Part shown: one piece after another, positions 50,465 to 63,340 of the stretch | Layout: each line of letters opens with the position of its first letter | Numbering within the stretch: position 1 is the first letter of the stretch | Source of the DNA: Desulfacinum sp. | GTDB lineage: Bacteria > Desulfobacterota > Syntrophobacteria > Syntrophobacterales > DSM-9756 | DNA length: 64,000 nt | Direction of reading: 5' to 3' | Assembly: GCA_014359885.1 (NCBI GenBank) | Contig: JACIYN010000002.1 | Span: 1-64,000 of the forward strand | Position numbers and translations under genes: made by a program | Notes under the pieces: generated by a model | What the model was told of the DNA's origin: nothing | The model's database searches: none | Seen by the model: only the letters and a program-made list of their open reading frames with translations

Positions 50465-52038
50465 GCTCCCGCCTCCCCGCCGTCTTCACGGCGCGTTTCC
50501 AGATCCAGGCTGAACAGGGCGCAATAGAGCGCCTCCTGGAATTCGTACTGCACCATGGGCTGGCCCCACAGGAGCGGACGCTTGCCCCGCCAGCGCTCCC
50601 GGAGAAACCCGATGAGGCTCTCCATTCCTTCCCGGCCCTGGTACACACCGGCCTCGTAGAGGTGCGCGGCAATCCGCTGGCTGCAAAAATTTCCCTGACA
50701 CGGTCCTTTGCCCACGCGACTCCGCACCCCCACCGCCTCCAGCGTGGGAGCTTCCCCGCCCCGGCGGATCTGATCCACCAGGGAATCGACGGTGGAACGG
50801 GGCACCATCTCGCATTCGCACAAGACCAGATCGGACGGATCGGCCCGCTTCACCCACTGGCGCGGCGCCTTTCCCGGTTCGGTCCACCGCCCCCATTCAC
50901 TGGCCGGAAGGGGCTCCACATGGGTCCGACACGGAGCGTTTAACCCCAGAAGTGCGCAGACCCGGTCGGCCGTCTTTTCGGCCATGAGCCGGTAGGTGGT
51001 GAGTTTGCCGCCCGTGATGGTGAGAAAGTTTCCGACCCCGCAGACCTGGTGGTCGATCAGATGGTAGCCCCGGCTTACGGTGCGATCCCCCCGCCTGCTG
51101 CCTTCCGCCAGCAAAGGCCGCACGCCGCAGTAGGCGCGGATGTAGCGGGCCGAAGCCAGGGACGGCACCATGCGTGCGCATTCGTCGATGATGGTGTCGA
51201 TCTCGTGGACCTCGGGATAGATGGCGTCGGGAGATGCCACCCGAACGGACGTGGTGCCGAGGATGGAGACCGTGCCGCCGGGGACCACGATGTCCGCATC
51301 GGATGCGGGACGAAGTCGGTGGATCACCCGATCGCTCACCCTTTGCTGGGTCACCAGCAGACTCCCCTTGGAATAGAGCATGTCGAAGCGGATGCCGGCC
51401 AGGGCCCCCACCTGCCCCGCCCAGGCCCCCGCCGCATTGACCACCACCTGGGGCTCCAGGACCGTCTCCCGGCCGGTGCGGGTATTTCGCAGTCGCACCC
51501 GAACGATGCGCCCATTGCCCCGCTCCAGGGCCTCCACGCGGGTGTGGGTCATGAGCCGCGCTCCCAGAGCGCAGGCCTGGGCCATGTTGTCCAGGGTGAG
51601 CATGAAAGGATCCACGGCGGCGTCCCGCAGGGCATAGGCGGCGATCACCTGATCCGAGAGCTCGGGCTCCATCTCCCGGGCTTCGGAAACCGGGACCGCT
51701 TCCCCCTCCACGCCGCAACGGGCGCACAGTTCGGGAAAATCCGCCACGTACCTTTCGTCGTCTCCCGCCAGCGCCACGTAGAGGCTCCCCGTATCCTCGA
51801 TGCACTGGGGCGCCAGACGTTTCAAAAGCGCGCTTTCTTCCGCGCATTCCCGGGCGGCTTCCGGATCGTTCCCCACGTAGCGGCCGCCGCCATGCAGCAG
51901 TCCGTGGTTCGCTCCGGACGCCCCCGCGGTGAGATCCTTCTTTTCCACCACCACGCACGAAACGCCGCGAAGCGCCAGATCCCGGGCCAACCCCGCCCCC
52001 GTGACTCCGCCTCCAATGATGACCACCTGCATTTCCAC
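50461..52038 (-). CDS. glpA: Anaerobic glycerol-3-phosphate dehydrogenase subunit A
   Basis: VVIIGGGVTGAGLARDLALRGVSCVVVEKKDLTAGASGANHGLLHGGGRYV; C-terminal CECEMVPRSTVDSLVDQIRRGG [2Fe-2S]-type domain. Confidence 0.93.
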   Translation of the reverse strand: MEMQVVIIGGGVTGAGLARDLALRGVSCVVVEKKDLTAGASGANHGLLHGGGRYVGNDPEAARECAEESALLKRLAPQCIEDTGSLYVALAGDDERYVADFPELCARCGVEGEAVPVSEAREMEPELSDQVIAAYALRDAAVDPFMLTLDNMAQACALGARLMTHTRVEALERGNGRIVRVRLRNTRTGRETVLEPQVVVNAAGAWAGQVGALAGIRFDMLYSKGSLLVTQQRVSDRVIHRLRPASDADIVVPGGTVSILGTTSVRVASPDAIYPEVHEIDTIIDECARMVPSLASARYIRAYCGVRPLLAEGSRRGDRTVSRGYHLIDHQVCGVGNFLTITGGKLTTYRLMAEKTADRVCALLGLNAPCRTHVEPLPASEWGRWTEPGKAPRQWVKRADPSDLVLCECEMVPRSTVDSLVDQIRRGGEAPTLEAVGVRSRVGKGPCQGNFCSQRIAAHLYEAGVYQGREGMESLIGFLRERWRGKRPLLWGQPMVQYEFQEALYCALFSLDLETRREDGGEAGA

Positions 52039-52085
52039 CGGCCCCGCCTTTCTCTGCTCCCGCCGCCCCGCGCGCGGCCCCCACC

Positions 52086-52100
52086 TTTTCGCTTGAGAAC
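52086..52100 (+). promoter_or_regulatory. Candidate GlpR operator half-site 1
   Basis: ttttcgcttgagaac. Confidence 0.45.
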
Positions 52101-52234
52101 CTTTCCGACGGGTGCTACCATGGGTTTCGCGTCAAGTGCCCGGATTAAGGCACATCTTTCCATCACTTTCCGGTACCACAACGGCCCGGGGATGTCATCC
52201 ATTATTTTCGCATTCCAACATGGCCATCCGGATA

Positions 52235-52249
52235 CGTTCGTTTGAGAAC
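52235..52249 (+). promoter_or_regulatory. Candidate GlpR operator half-site 2
   Basis: cgttcgtttgagaac. Confidence 0.45.
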
Positions 52250-52290
52250 ACCAAACACTGGCTTCGGCCCAGCCTGAGCGAGGCTTTCCC

Positions 52291-53115
52291 ATGACCCAGT
52301 CCCCTCCTTCCCCACACGGTGCAGCCGACGGGGCAGCCACCCGGGACCGGCACCAGCGCATCCTGCGGCTGATCCGGCAGCGCGGTTTCGTGACAGTGAA
52401 TTTTCTGGCCAAGGAATTCGGCGTGACCCCGCAGACGGTGCGCCGGGACATCAACGCCTTGAGTCGGGCGGGCAAGGTCATTCGCTACCGGGGCGGCGCC
52501 GGAGCGGCCCCCAGCACGGAGAACGTGGCCTACAGCCAGCGGAAGATCTTGTGCCAGGAGGAGAAGCGGCGGATCGCCCGTATGGTGGCCCAGGCCATCC
52601 CGGACAATGCCTCCCTTTTCATCAACATCGGCACCACCACCGAGGAGATCGCCAAGTTCCTGGTGAACCACCGCCGTCTTCGCATCATCACCAACAACCT
52701 CCACGTGGCCTCCATCCTGAGCGCCAACGAGGACTTCGAGGTGATCGTGGCGGGCGGGATGGTGCGCCACCGGGACGGCGGCATCGTGGGCCCCATGACC
52801 ATCGACTTCATCGAACAGTTCCGTGTCGATTACGGCATCATCGGCATCAGCGGCATCGACCTGGACGGCACCCTCCTGGACTTCGACTACCGGGAAGTGC
52901 GCGCGGCGCGGGCCATCATCGACAATTCCCGCACCACCTTCCTGGCGGCCGACCACACCAAGTTCGGCCGAAACGCCATGGTGCGCCTGGGAAGCATCGC
53001 CGAAATCGACGCCTTCTTCACGGACCAGCCGCCCCCCGCCCCCCTCATGGACGTGCTGCACACCGCCCAAGTGGAACTGCACGTGGCCTCCCAGGAAGGC
53101 GCGGAAGGTGAGTGA
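52291..53115 (+). CDS. glpR: DeoR-family repressor, GlpR-like
   Basis: RHQRILRLIRQRGFVTVNFLAKEFGVTPQTVRRDINALSRAGKVIRYRGGA; divergent from glpA. Confidence 0.92.
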   Translation: MTQSPPSPHGAADGAATRDRHQRILRLIRQRGFVTVNFLAKEFGVTPQTVRRDINALSRAGKVIRYRGGAGAAPSTENVAYSQRKILCQEEKRRIARMVAQAIPDNASLFINIGTTTEEIAKFLVNHRRLRIITNNLHVASILSANEDFEVIVAGGMVRHRDGGIVGPMTIDFIEQFRVDYGIIGISGIDLDGTLLDFDYREVRAARAIIDNSRTTFLAADHTKFGRNAMVRLGSIAEIDAFFTDQPPPAPLMDVLHTAQVELHVASQEGAEGE

Positions 53116-53185
53116 CCCGCGCGTTCTCCGTTTTTCGGAAACGAAAGAAAGGGCCTTGGGAATGCGCGTCTTGGACGCGAGAACG

Positions 53186-53219
53186 GGTTTCGCGAGTGAT
53201 TATTTTCTCTTGCGAAAAC
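53186..53219. promoter_or_regulatory. Candidate GlpR operator upstream of the glycerol ABC operon
   Basis: tttcgcgagtgattattttctcttgcgaaaa; imperfect inverted repeat with TTCG/CGAA arms. Confidence 0.45.
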
Positions 53220-53328
53220 CCCCAAAGGGTGCTAGCGTGCCTTCGGCTGTATCCGACCGTGCGAACCTCGGGGCTCGTTTCCAGCCTCCGACCAGTGGCG
53301 ACAAGAGACCAGACCGGGAGTGCGTTTC

Positions 53329-54432
53329 ATGGGGTTGACCCTGGCACATGTGGACCGGATAGTGGACGGGGAAACCCATCTTTCCGACATCAACCTGGAA
53401 TTTCCATCGGGATCGCGCAACATTCTACTGGGCCGAACCCTGGCGGGGAAGACCACGCTGCTGCGCATCATGGCGGGCTTGGACCGGCCCACGCGGGGTC
53501 GCGTCCTGGTGGACGGAAAGGATGTGACCGGAGTTTCCGTTCGCAAGCGCAACGTGGCCATGGTTTACCAGCAATTTATCAACTACCCCTCCTTTACGGT
53601 CTACGACAACATCGCCTCTCCGCTTCGCCTCCAAGGGGTGCCCCGCGGGGAGATCGACCGGAGGGTGCGGGAGGTGGCCGAGATGCTTCGCCTCACCCCC
53701 TTTCTGGACCGTCTCCCTTCCCAGCTTTCCGGCGGCCAGCAGCAGCGCACGGCCATCGCCCGGGCCCTGGTCAAGGAAGCGGATCTGCTGCTCCTGGACG
53801 AACCCCTGGTGAACCTGGACTACAAACTGAGAGAAGAGCTTCGCGAGGAACTGACGGCCATCTTCGAGCGGGGCCGTTCCATCGTGGTCTATACCACCAC
53901 GGAACCCACGGAAGCCCTCATGCTGGGAGGAAACGTGGTGATCCTGGACGAGGGCCGCGTGCTTCAGAGCGGTCCCACGGACCGGGTGTATCACCGGCCG
54001 GAGAGCATGCGGGCCGCGGAAGTCTACAGCGATCCTCCCATCAACTACCTGGACGTGGTGGTGGAAGGCGGCATGGCCCGCATCGGAGAGCACATCACCT
54101 TTCCGCTTATCGCCCATCTCAAGGGGCTCGCACCCGGCCGCTACCACCTGGGTCTTCGGGCCAACCGATTCTTCCTCACACAGCGAACCGACCGGGACGT
54201 GGCGCTGGAGTCCGTGGTGGAGCTTTCCGAGATCAACGGGTCGGAAACCTTCATCCATGTCTCTCACCAGGGATTCTCGCTCGTGGTTCACGAGACAGGA
54301 ATCCGAAGTTACAAGATGGGTGCCGCAGTGACGGTCTACGCCGACCCGGCCCAATTTTTCGTTTTCGATCAGGAAGGAACCCTGGTGGCCGCACCGGAAC
54401 CCCATCCGGCGGCTCCGTCGGCTCGGGATTAG
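53329..54432 (+). CDS. glpS: Glycerol ABC transporter ATP-binding protein (GlpS-type)
   Basis: Walker A LLGRTLAGKTTLLRIMAG; LSGGQQQRTAIARALVKEADLLLLDEPLVNLDYKLREELR. Confidence 0.85.
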   Translation: MGLTLAHVDRIVDGETHLSDINLEFPSGSRNILLGRTLAGKTTLLRIMAGLDRPTRGRVLVDGKDVTGVSVRKRNVAMVYQQFINYPSFTVYDNIASPLRLQGVPRGEIDRRVREVAEMLRLTPFLDRLPSQLSGGQQQRTAIARALVKEADLLLLDEPLVNLDYKLREELREELTAIFERGRSIVVYTTTEPTEALMLGGNVVILDEGRVLQSGPTDRVYHRPESMRAAEVYSDPPINYLDVVVEGGMARIGEHITFPLIAHLKGLAPGRYHLGLRANRFFLTQRTDRDVALESVVELSEINGSETFIHVSHQGFSLVVHETGIRSYKMGAAVTVYADPAQFFVFDQEGTLVAAPEPHPAAPSARD

Positions 54433-54448
54433 GTGGAGGAAAGGGAAA

Positions 54449-55534
54449 ATGGCCCGCATCACGCTGCAAGAAGTGGCCCACAGCTACAGGCGCCACCCCA
54501 GGGGTCCATGGGACTACGCCCTGAAAAACATCGATACGGTCTGGGAAGACGGGGGCGCCTACGCCCTTCTGGGCCCGTCCGGATGCGGCAAGACCACCAT
54601 GCTCAATATCATCTCCGGGCTTCTTGCTCCCACCCGAGGCCGCGTCCTCTACGACGACCGCGACGTGACCCGGCTTCCCCCGGAGCAGCGAAACATCGCC
54701 CAGGTTTTCCAGTTTCCCGTCCTCTATGACACCATGAGCGTTTTCGACAATCTGGCCTTCCCCCTCCGCAACCGGGGGCTGGATCCCCAGACGGTGCGCC
54801 GGAGAGTCCAGGAGGTGGCCGAGGTTCTCGACCTGACGGCGGACCTCAAGAAGAAGGCGGCAGGGCTGAGCGCCGATGCCAAGCAGAAGATTTCCCTCGG
54901 GCGCGGCCTGGTGCGAGAGGACGTGGCGGCCATCCTCTTCGACGAACCCCTCACGGTGATCGATCCCCATCTGAAGTGGCACCTTCGCCGGAAGCTCAAG
55001 GAGATCCATGAAAGGCTCCGACTGACGCTCATCTACGTCACCCACGACCAGGTGGAGGCGCTCACCTTCGCCGACAAGGTGCTGGTGATGTACGAAGGGG
55101 AAGTGGTGCAGATGGGCACCCCGACGGAACTCTTTGAGGAGCCGAGGCACAAGTTTGTGGGCTATTTCATCGGCAGCCCCGGCATGAATTTCATACCGTG
55201 CAAGCTGGACGGAGCGAAGGCCGTGTTCGACGGGGCCAGCGTGCTCCTGGATGAGGGAACGGCACGCCGAGCCCGGGAAAAGGAAGGGCCTTTCGAATTG
55301 GGGATCCGCCCCATGTATCTGGAAGTGCACGACAGCCCGGCAGACGATCGGCTGCCGGTGGAGGTTCTCAAGGTGGAGGATCAGGGCATCTTTCGAATTC
55401 TCACCGTCCGGTTGGCGTCCACCACCCTCAAGGTACGGCTTCCGGAAGAGAAGCCGCTTCCCGGCCGGGAGGCCTGGATCCGCTTTCCGCGCCGCTGGAC
55501 CAAGCTCTACGCCAACGGCCGCCTGGTGGCCTAG
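54449..55534 (+). CDS. glpT: Glycerol ABC transporter ATP-binding protein (GlpT-type)
   Basis: LLGPSGCGKTTMLNII; degenerate signature LSADAKQKISLGRGLVREDVAAILFDEPLTVIDPHLKW. Confidence 0.85.
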   Translation: MARITLQEVAHSYRRHPRGPWDYALKNIDTVWEDGGAYALLGPSGCGKTTMLNIISGLLAPTRGRVLYDDRDVTRLPPEQRNIAQVFQFPVLYDTMSVFDNLAFPLRNRGLDPQTVRRRVQEVAEVLDLTADLKKKAAGLSADAKQKISLGRGLVREDVAAILFDEPLTVIDPHLKWHLRRKLKEIHERLRLTLIYVTHDQVEALTFADKVLVMYEGEVVQMGTPTELFEEPRHKFVGYFIGSPGMNFIPCKLDGAKAVFDGASVLLDEGTARRAREKEGPFELGIRPMYLEVHDSPADDRLPVEVLKVEDQGIFRILTVRLASTTLKVRLPEEKPLPGREAWIRFPRRWTKLYANGRLVA

Positions 55535-55556
55535 CATCGCACGGCAAGGGGGAATC

Positions 55557-56425
<869 letters not shown>

Positions 56426-56429
<4 letters not shown>

Positions 56430-57229
56430 GAGTGCAAAAGAGAACCATCGCCCTGAGCTTCTATTTCTTCCTTCTGATTCTGCCCATCTACTGGATGCTC
56501 AATATGTCCCTGAGAACCAATGCGGACATATTGGCCAACTTCACCCTTTTCCCGAAAAACCCCACCTTGGCCAACTACCTGAAGATCTTTACGGATCCGT
56601 CGTGGTACTCGGGCTACATCAACTCCATGATCTACGTGAGCCTGAACACCGTCATCTCGCTCACCACCGCCCTTCCGGCGGCCTATGCCTTTTCCAGGTT
56701 CCGCTTCATCGGGGACAAGCACGTCTTCTTCTGGCTTCTCACCAACCGCATGGCCCCGCCGGCCGTCTTTCTTCTGCCCTTTTTCCAACTCTACTCCACG
56801 TTCCATCTCATCGACACTCACATCGCCGTGGCCCTGGCCCACTGCCTTTTCAACGTTCCCCTGGCGGTCTGGATCCTGGAAGGATTCATGTCCGGCATCC
56901 CGAGGGAGATCGACGAGACCGCTTTCATCGACGGGTACAGCTTTCCCCGGTTCTTCCTCACGGTCTTCGTCCCGCTCATCCGCGCGGGCATCGGGGTGAC
57001 GGCCTTTTTCTGCTTCATGTTCAGCTGGGTGGAACTGCTGCTGGCCCGCACCCTCACCATCACCAACGCCAAGCCCATCGTGGCCACCATGACCCGGACC
57101 GTGAGCGCCACGGGGCTCGACTGGGGCCTGCTGGCCGCCGCCGGCGTGCTCACCATCGTGCCGGGGGCCCTGGTCATCTGGTTTGTACGAAACCACCTGG
57201 CCAAGGGCTTTGCCCTGGGCCGCGTATAG
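56426..57229 (+). CDS. glpQ: Glycerol ABC transporter permease (GlpQ-type)
   Basis: IPREIDETAFIDGYSFPRFFLTVFVPLIRAGIGVTAFFCFMFSW; ATGA overlap. Confidence 0.87.
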
Positions 57230-57320
57230 GAGGAAAAAACACCCGAAGGAACCACGAGGCAACACCCATCGACACCAACGCTTTCGGGCCGGTCGCGGCC
57301 CCTTTTGAAGGAACGACGCC

Positions 57321-57599
57321 ATGAACCTGGAATGGATGGCCTGGACGCTCCCCACCGCGATCTTCTTTATCGTCATCGCTTCCATGCTCGTTGCCATGAC
57401 CATCTGGCAGATCCTCTCCCCCAGCATCCCCCGTCGCGGCTTTCTGCCCATCGAAACGACCCGCGGAGATCGACTCTTTATCGGCCTTCTCGGCAGCGCC
57501 TACATCCATATCGCTTGGATCGCCTTGACAAGCCTGTCCCTGTGGATCGCCTTGGCCATCGCTTTGGTGTGGCTGGTGGTCGTGATGCGCTGGGGATAG
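57321..57599 (+). CDS. Small membrane protein (DUF2160-type) of the glycerol transporter operon
   Basis: MNLEWMAWTLPTAIFFIVIASMLVAMTIWQILSPSIPRRGFLPIETTRGDRLFIGLLGSAYIHIAW. Confidence 0.85.
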   Translation: MNLEWMAWTLPTAIFFIVIASMLVAMTIWQILSPSIPRRGFLPIETTRGDRLFIGLLGSAYIHIAWIALTSLSLWIALAIALVWLVVVMRWG

Positions 57600-57709
57600 G
57601 CTTATTAGGAGCCGGCCCACGCTCCCCGGTGGCTTCGGCCTTCCCGCCGGAGCGGCGTGACGTGCCGGAAAAGGAACCCCTCTGAGGAAGGCCGAGAGGA
57701 GCGAGATCT

Positions 57710-59464
<1,755 letters not shown>

Positions 59465-59623
59465 GAATCACCACCGGACCGAGCCATCTGAAGCCAGCCT
59501 ATTTTTCGGGTACAGGGCGGAGCGGTGTAGCCGGCGTGGGACGGCACTTTTCCCTTGCCGTTTCCGGTCCGTTGTGTTAGAGAACCTGCGCTTCGGCCGA
59601 AAGGCAGGTGCTGGGAATGGAAT

Positions 59624-59701
59624 GGTGGGTGTAGCTCAATAGGTTAGAGCACTGGGTTGTGGCCCCAGAGGCTGGCGGTTCGAGTCCGCTCACTCACCCC
59701 A
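59624..59701 (+). tRNA. tRNA-His (GTG), G-1 and CCA encoded
   Basis: GTGGGTG/CACTCAC acceptor stem, anticodon loop TTGTGGC, ggttcgagtcc T-arm. Confidence 0.95.
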
Positions 59702-59711
59702 GGAACAAGAA

Positions 59712-59742
59712 GCCGCTATCTTATCGAGATAGCGCCTTTTTT
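59712..59742 (+). terminator. Rho-independent terminator after tRNA-His
   Basis: GCTATCT-tatcg-AGATAGCgccTTTTTT. Confidence 0.85.
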
Positions 59743-59753
59743 GCTTTTCATAT

Positions 59754-59862
59754 GTGGGAGCAGCATTATCTGTGGGAGCGGCGAAAGCCGCGACATCGAA
59801 GGCCGGCCGTTCCGTGGCATTGCGGCCACCACCTCATCGCGCCTTGCGGCGCTCCCACAGAG
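59754..59862. repeat. REP-like pair (tgtgggagcggcgaaagccgcgac ... gcgccttgcggcgctcccacag)
   Basis: Inverted REP arms, resembling REP/BIME elements known from gammaproteobacteria. Confidence 0.75.
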
Positions 59863-60055
59863 AGGAGAAAGCTCTCACAAAGACTCCCTGTACTGCCGGT
59901 TCTTTCATCCGTGTGGGGTGGCGCAAGGGAGACCATGAGCGTTAATGGGGCTCCTTCGCGCCCAAATCCCTTCTTCCGTCCCTTGCACGCGGAAAGGCTT
60001 TCGCCTACACTCATCTCCTCGAAGCCAATCCCCACAACCCCGGACGTGAGGCGCC

Positions 60056-61084
60056 ATGCGATCCCTTCACCAAGTGCTCGGACAGCGCTTTTTCATCGTC
60101 GCCCTGTCTTCCCTCTTTATTCTGGGTTTCGGCGTGTCGGGGTACATGATCATCGCCGGCTACTCCTTCCTGGACGCCCTCTACATGACGGTCATCACCC
60201 TCACCACGGTGGGATATTCGGAAGTGCGACCGCTGGATACCGACGGGCGTCTTTTCACCATCATCCTCATCATGGTGGGGGTCGGGTTTGTGGCCTACCA
60301 CGTGGCTTACGTGGGCCAGATGATCATTGAGGGAAGTTTCCTGGAAGTCTATCGGAGGCGTCGTGTGAGACAAAGACTGACCCGCATGAAGGACCACTAC
60401 ATCATCTGCGGCTTCGGCCAGATGGGACGCTACATCGTCCGCCAGCTCCTTAGCCACCAAGTTCCCATGGTGGTGATCGAAACCGACGAGGCCCAGGCCG
60501 GGGAATTGCAAGAACTGGGGGTTCCCTTCCTGATCGCCGACGCCAAGGAGGAGGAAAACCTTCTGGCCGTAGGCATCCGGCAGGCCAAGGGGTTGGTGGC
60601 GGTGGTCCACAGCGATACGGACAACGTCTTCATCGTGCTCACGGCCCGGGACCTGAACCGGGATCTCTTCATCTGCGCCCGGGCCAGCTCGTCGGGAACC
60701 GAAAAGCGCCTGCGCAAGGCCGGCGCCAACCGGGTGGTCTCCCCCTACGCCAGCGGCGCCATGCGCATCGCCCAGAACATCCTGCGCCCCACGGTCACCG
60801 ACTTCCTGGAGCTGGCCCTTTCGGGCGACGGCATGGAGCTTTCCATGGAAGAGCTGGTCATCCCTCCGGGGGCCGACCTCATCGGCAAGGACCTCCTGCA
60901 CTCGGGCATCCGAAGCGACTACAATCTGATCATCGTCGCCATCAAACGCCGGGAGGGCAGTATGATCTACAACCCCTCGCCGAGAGAGGTTTTGGAGCTG
61001 GGCGACACGCTGGTGGCCATCGGTCCCAGGGAAAACCTGGATCGCTTCGCCACGGCCCTTTTCGGCACCTCCAAGCGCCACTGA
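60056..61084 (+). CDS. Two-TM potassium channel with RCK (TrkA-N/C) domains
   Basis: TLTTVGYSEVRPLD selectivity filter; HYIICGFGQMGRYIVRQL; TrkA-C tail. Confidence 0.94.
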   Translation: MRSLHQVLGQRFFIVALSSLFILGFGVSGYMIIAGYSFLDALYMTVITLTTVGYSEVRPLDTDGRLFTIILIMVGVGFVAYHVAYVGQMIIEGSFLEVYRRRRVRQRLTRMKDHYIICGFGQMGRYIVRQLLSHQVPMVVIETDEAQAGELQELGVPFLIADAKEEENLLAVGIRQAKGLVAVVHSDTDNVFIVLTARDLNRDLFICARASSSGTEKRLRKAGANRVVSPYASGAMRIAQNILRPTVTDFLELALSGDGMELSMEELVIPPGADLIGKDLLHSGIRSDYNLIIVAIKRREGSMIYNPSPREVLELGDTLVAIGPRENLDRFATALFGTSKRH

Positions 61085-61274
61085 GCGCTCCATCCGCCTT
61101 GGGTTGCCCCCATGCAGCCGGGTTTCATCGAGGGGATCCTAAAGTTTGACAAGCACAAAAGCATCCCGTATATGTGGCGGTGATTCACAGGTATCGCCCT
61201 CCTTTGTGCAGTCAAGACCTGCGGCAATTCCAGAGCCATGGCCCACATGAAACCCATTCCCCACGGAGGTGGAC

Positions 61275-62453
61275 ATGCAGCGAGCAGTTATCGTCAGTGC
61301 GGTTCGAACTCCCGTCGGCAGTTTCGGTAAATCCCTGGCGGCCATCCCGGCCGTTGCCCTCGGTGTGACGGCCGTGCGGGAGGCCCTGAAACGGATCGCC
61401 CTTTCCCCCGATCAGGTGGATGAAGTCATCCTGGGCAACGTCCTGCAGGCGGCCCAAGGCCAGAACCCGGCCCGGCAGGTGGCGGTCCACGCCGGCATTC
61501 CCCACCAAGTCCCCGCCTTTACCATCAACAAGGTGTGCGCCTCCGGCCTCAAATCCGTGGTGCTGGCGGCCCAGGCCATCATGATCGGGGACGCCGAGGT
61601 GGTGGTGGCCGGCGGTATCGAGAACATGAGCGCTGCTCCCTACGCCCTTCCCAAGGTGCGTTGGGGCCAGCGCATGGGTCACGGGGAACTGGTGGACCTC
61701 ATGATCCTTGACGGCCTCTGGGATATCTTCAACGGATACCACATGGGAATCACCGCTGAAAACGTGGCGGAGCGCTTCGGGATCAGCCGCGAGGAGCAGG
61801 ACGCCTTCGCTCTCGCCAGCCAGCAGAAGGCCGAGGCCGCCATCAAGGAAGGGCGATTCAAGGACGAGATCGTTCCCGTGGAGATCCCGCAGCGAAAAGG
61901 CGATCCGGTTCTCTTCGATACGGACGAACATCCCCGGTTCGGAACGACCCTGGAGGCCTTGGCCAAACTTAAGCCCGCCTTCAAGAAGGACGGTACGGTC
62001 ACGGCCGGCAACGCTTCGGGAATCAACGACGGCGCGGCGATTCTCGTGGTCATGTCGGAAAAGAAAGCCCAGGAGTTGGGCCTGACGCCCCTGGCGGCCA
62101 TCCGCTCCTACGCCTCCGCCGGCGTGGACCCCGCCATCATGGGCACGGGCCCCATCCCCGCCAGCCGCAAGGCCCTGGAAAAGGCGGGATGGACGGTGGA
62201 CGACCTGGACCTGGTGGAAGCCAATGAGGCCTTCGCCGCCCAAGCCATCGCAGTCAACAAGGAGCTGGGCTGGGATACGGCCAAGGTGAACGTGAACGGC
62301 GGCGCCATCGCCATCGGCCACCCCATCGGGGCGTCCGGGGCGAGAATCCTCACCACGTTGCTGTACGAAATGAAGCGGCGGGACGCCAAGAAGGGGCTGG
62401 CCACGCTTTGCATCGGCGGAGGCCAGGGCACGGCTCTCACCGTCGAACGCTAG
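61275..62453 (+). CDS. Acetyl-CoA acetyltransferase (thiolase)
   Basis: [64 protein letters not shown]. Confidence 0.95.
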   Translation: MQRAVIVSAVRTPVGSFGKSLAAIPAVALGVTAVREALKRIALSPDQVDEVILGNVLQAAQGQNPARQVAVHAGIPHQVPAFTINKVCASGLKSVVLAAQAIMIGDAEVVVAGGIENMSAAPYALPKVRWGQRMGHGELVDLMILDGLWDIFNGYHMGITAENVAERFGISREEQDAFALASQQKAEAAIKEGRFKDEIVPVEIPQRKGDPVLFDTDEHPRFGTTLEALAKLKPAFKKDGTVTAGNASGINDGAAILVVMSEKKAQELGLTPLAAIRSYASAGVDPAIMGTGPIPASRKALEKAGWTVDDLDLVEANEAFAAQAIAVNKELGWDTAKVNVNGGAIAIGHPIGASGARILTTLLYEMKRRDAKKGLATLCIGGGQGTALTVER

Positions 62454-62491
62454 CACAACTTCTCACACAACCTGCAAGGAGGCGCTGAGTC

Positions 62492-63286
62492 ATGGATTTT
62501 CAAAACATCCTTTTCGAAGTTCGGGACGACGGCGTGGCCCTCATCACCTTCAACCGTCCCAAAGCCCTGAACGCACTGAATCCCCAAACTCTGGAAGAAT
62601 TGGCTCGCGCGGTGGCTGCGGCCCGCGATGACGACGCCGTCCGGGTGGTAGTGCTCACCGGCGCCGGGGACAAGGCCTTTGTGGCCGGCGCCGACATCAC
62701 GGAACTCCAGAAGATGAATCCCCTGGAAGCGCGCCTTTTCGCCCAGAAAGGGCAAGATGTCTTCTTCAGCCTGGAAGATCTGCCGAAACCCGTGATCGCC
62801 TGCGTGAACGGATTCGCCCTGGGCGGCGGATGCGAACTGGCCATGAGCTGCGATTTTATCTACGCCTCGGATAAGGCCAAGTTCGGGCAGCCGGAAATCA
62901 ACCTGGGCATCATCCCCGGCTTCGGCGGCACCCAGCGGCTCGCCCGGCTGGTGGGGCGCGCCAAGGCCAAGGAATTGTGCATGACCGGGGAGATGATCGA
63001 CGCCCAGCAGGCCAAGGAGCTGGGTCTCGTGGCCAAGGTCTTCCCCCACGAGGCCCTTCTGGAGGAAACGCTCAAGACCGCCACGGCCATGGCCGCCAAG
63101 AGCTGCACGGCCCTTCGGGCCATCAAGCAGGTGGTGGACCGGGGCATGGATGCGGACCTCAAGACGGGATGCGCCCTGGAAGCCGAAGCGTTCGGCGTCT
63201 GTTTCGCCAGCCAGGACGCCAAGGAAGGCACCACGGCGTTTCTCGAGAAGCGAAAGCCGGTCTTCAAGGGTTCCTTCACCAGCTGA
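62492..63286 (+). CDS. Enoyl-CoA hydratase (crotonase)
   Basis: FNRPKALNALN; AFVAGADITEL; NGFALGGGCELAMSCDFIYAS; GGTQRLARLVG. Confidence 0.95.
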   Translation: MDFQNILFEVRDDGVALITFNRPKALNALNPQTLEELARAVAAARDDDAVRVVVLTGAGDKAFVAGADITELQKMNPLEARLFAQKGQDVFFSLEDLPKPVIACVNGFALGGGCELAMSCDFIYASDKAKFGQPEINLGIIPGFGGTQRLARLVGRAKAKELCMTGEMIDAQQAKELGLVAKVFPHEALLEETLKTATAMAAKSCTALRAIKQVVDRGMDADLKTGCALEAEAFGVCFASQDAKEGTTAFLEKRKPVFKGSFTS

Positions 63287-63340
63287 GCCGGCGATGTGCC
63301 GAGAGACTTTGTCCAACCCTGTGCGCGCGGAGGACGAGCG

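Noticed and set aside
59624-59862. tRNA-His as an integration site of a genomic island
   Set aside because: No duplicate of the tRNA 3' end, integrase or phage genes seen in the remaining window; downstream genes are housekeeping.
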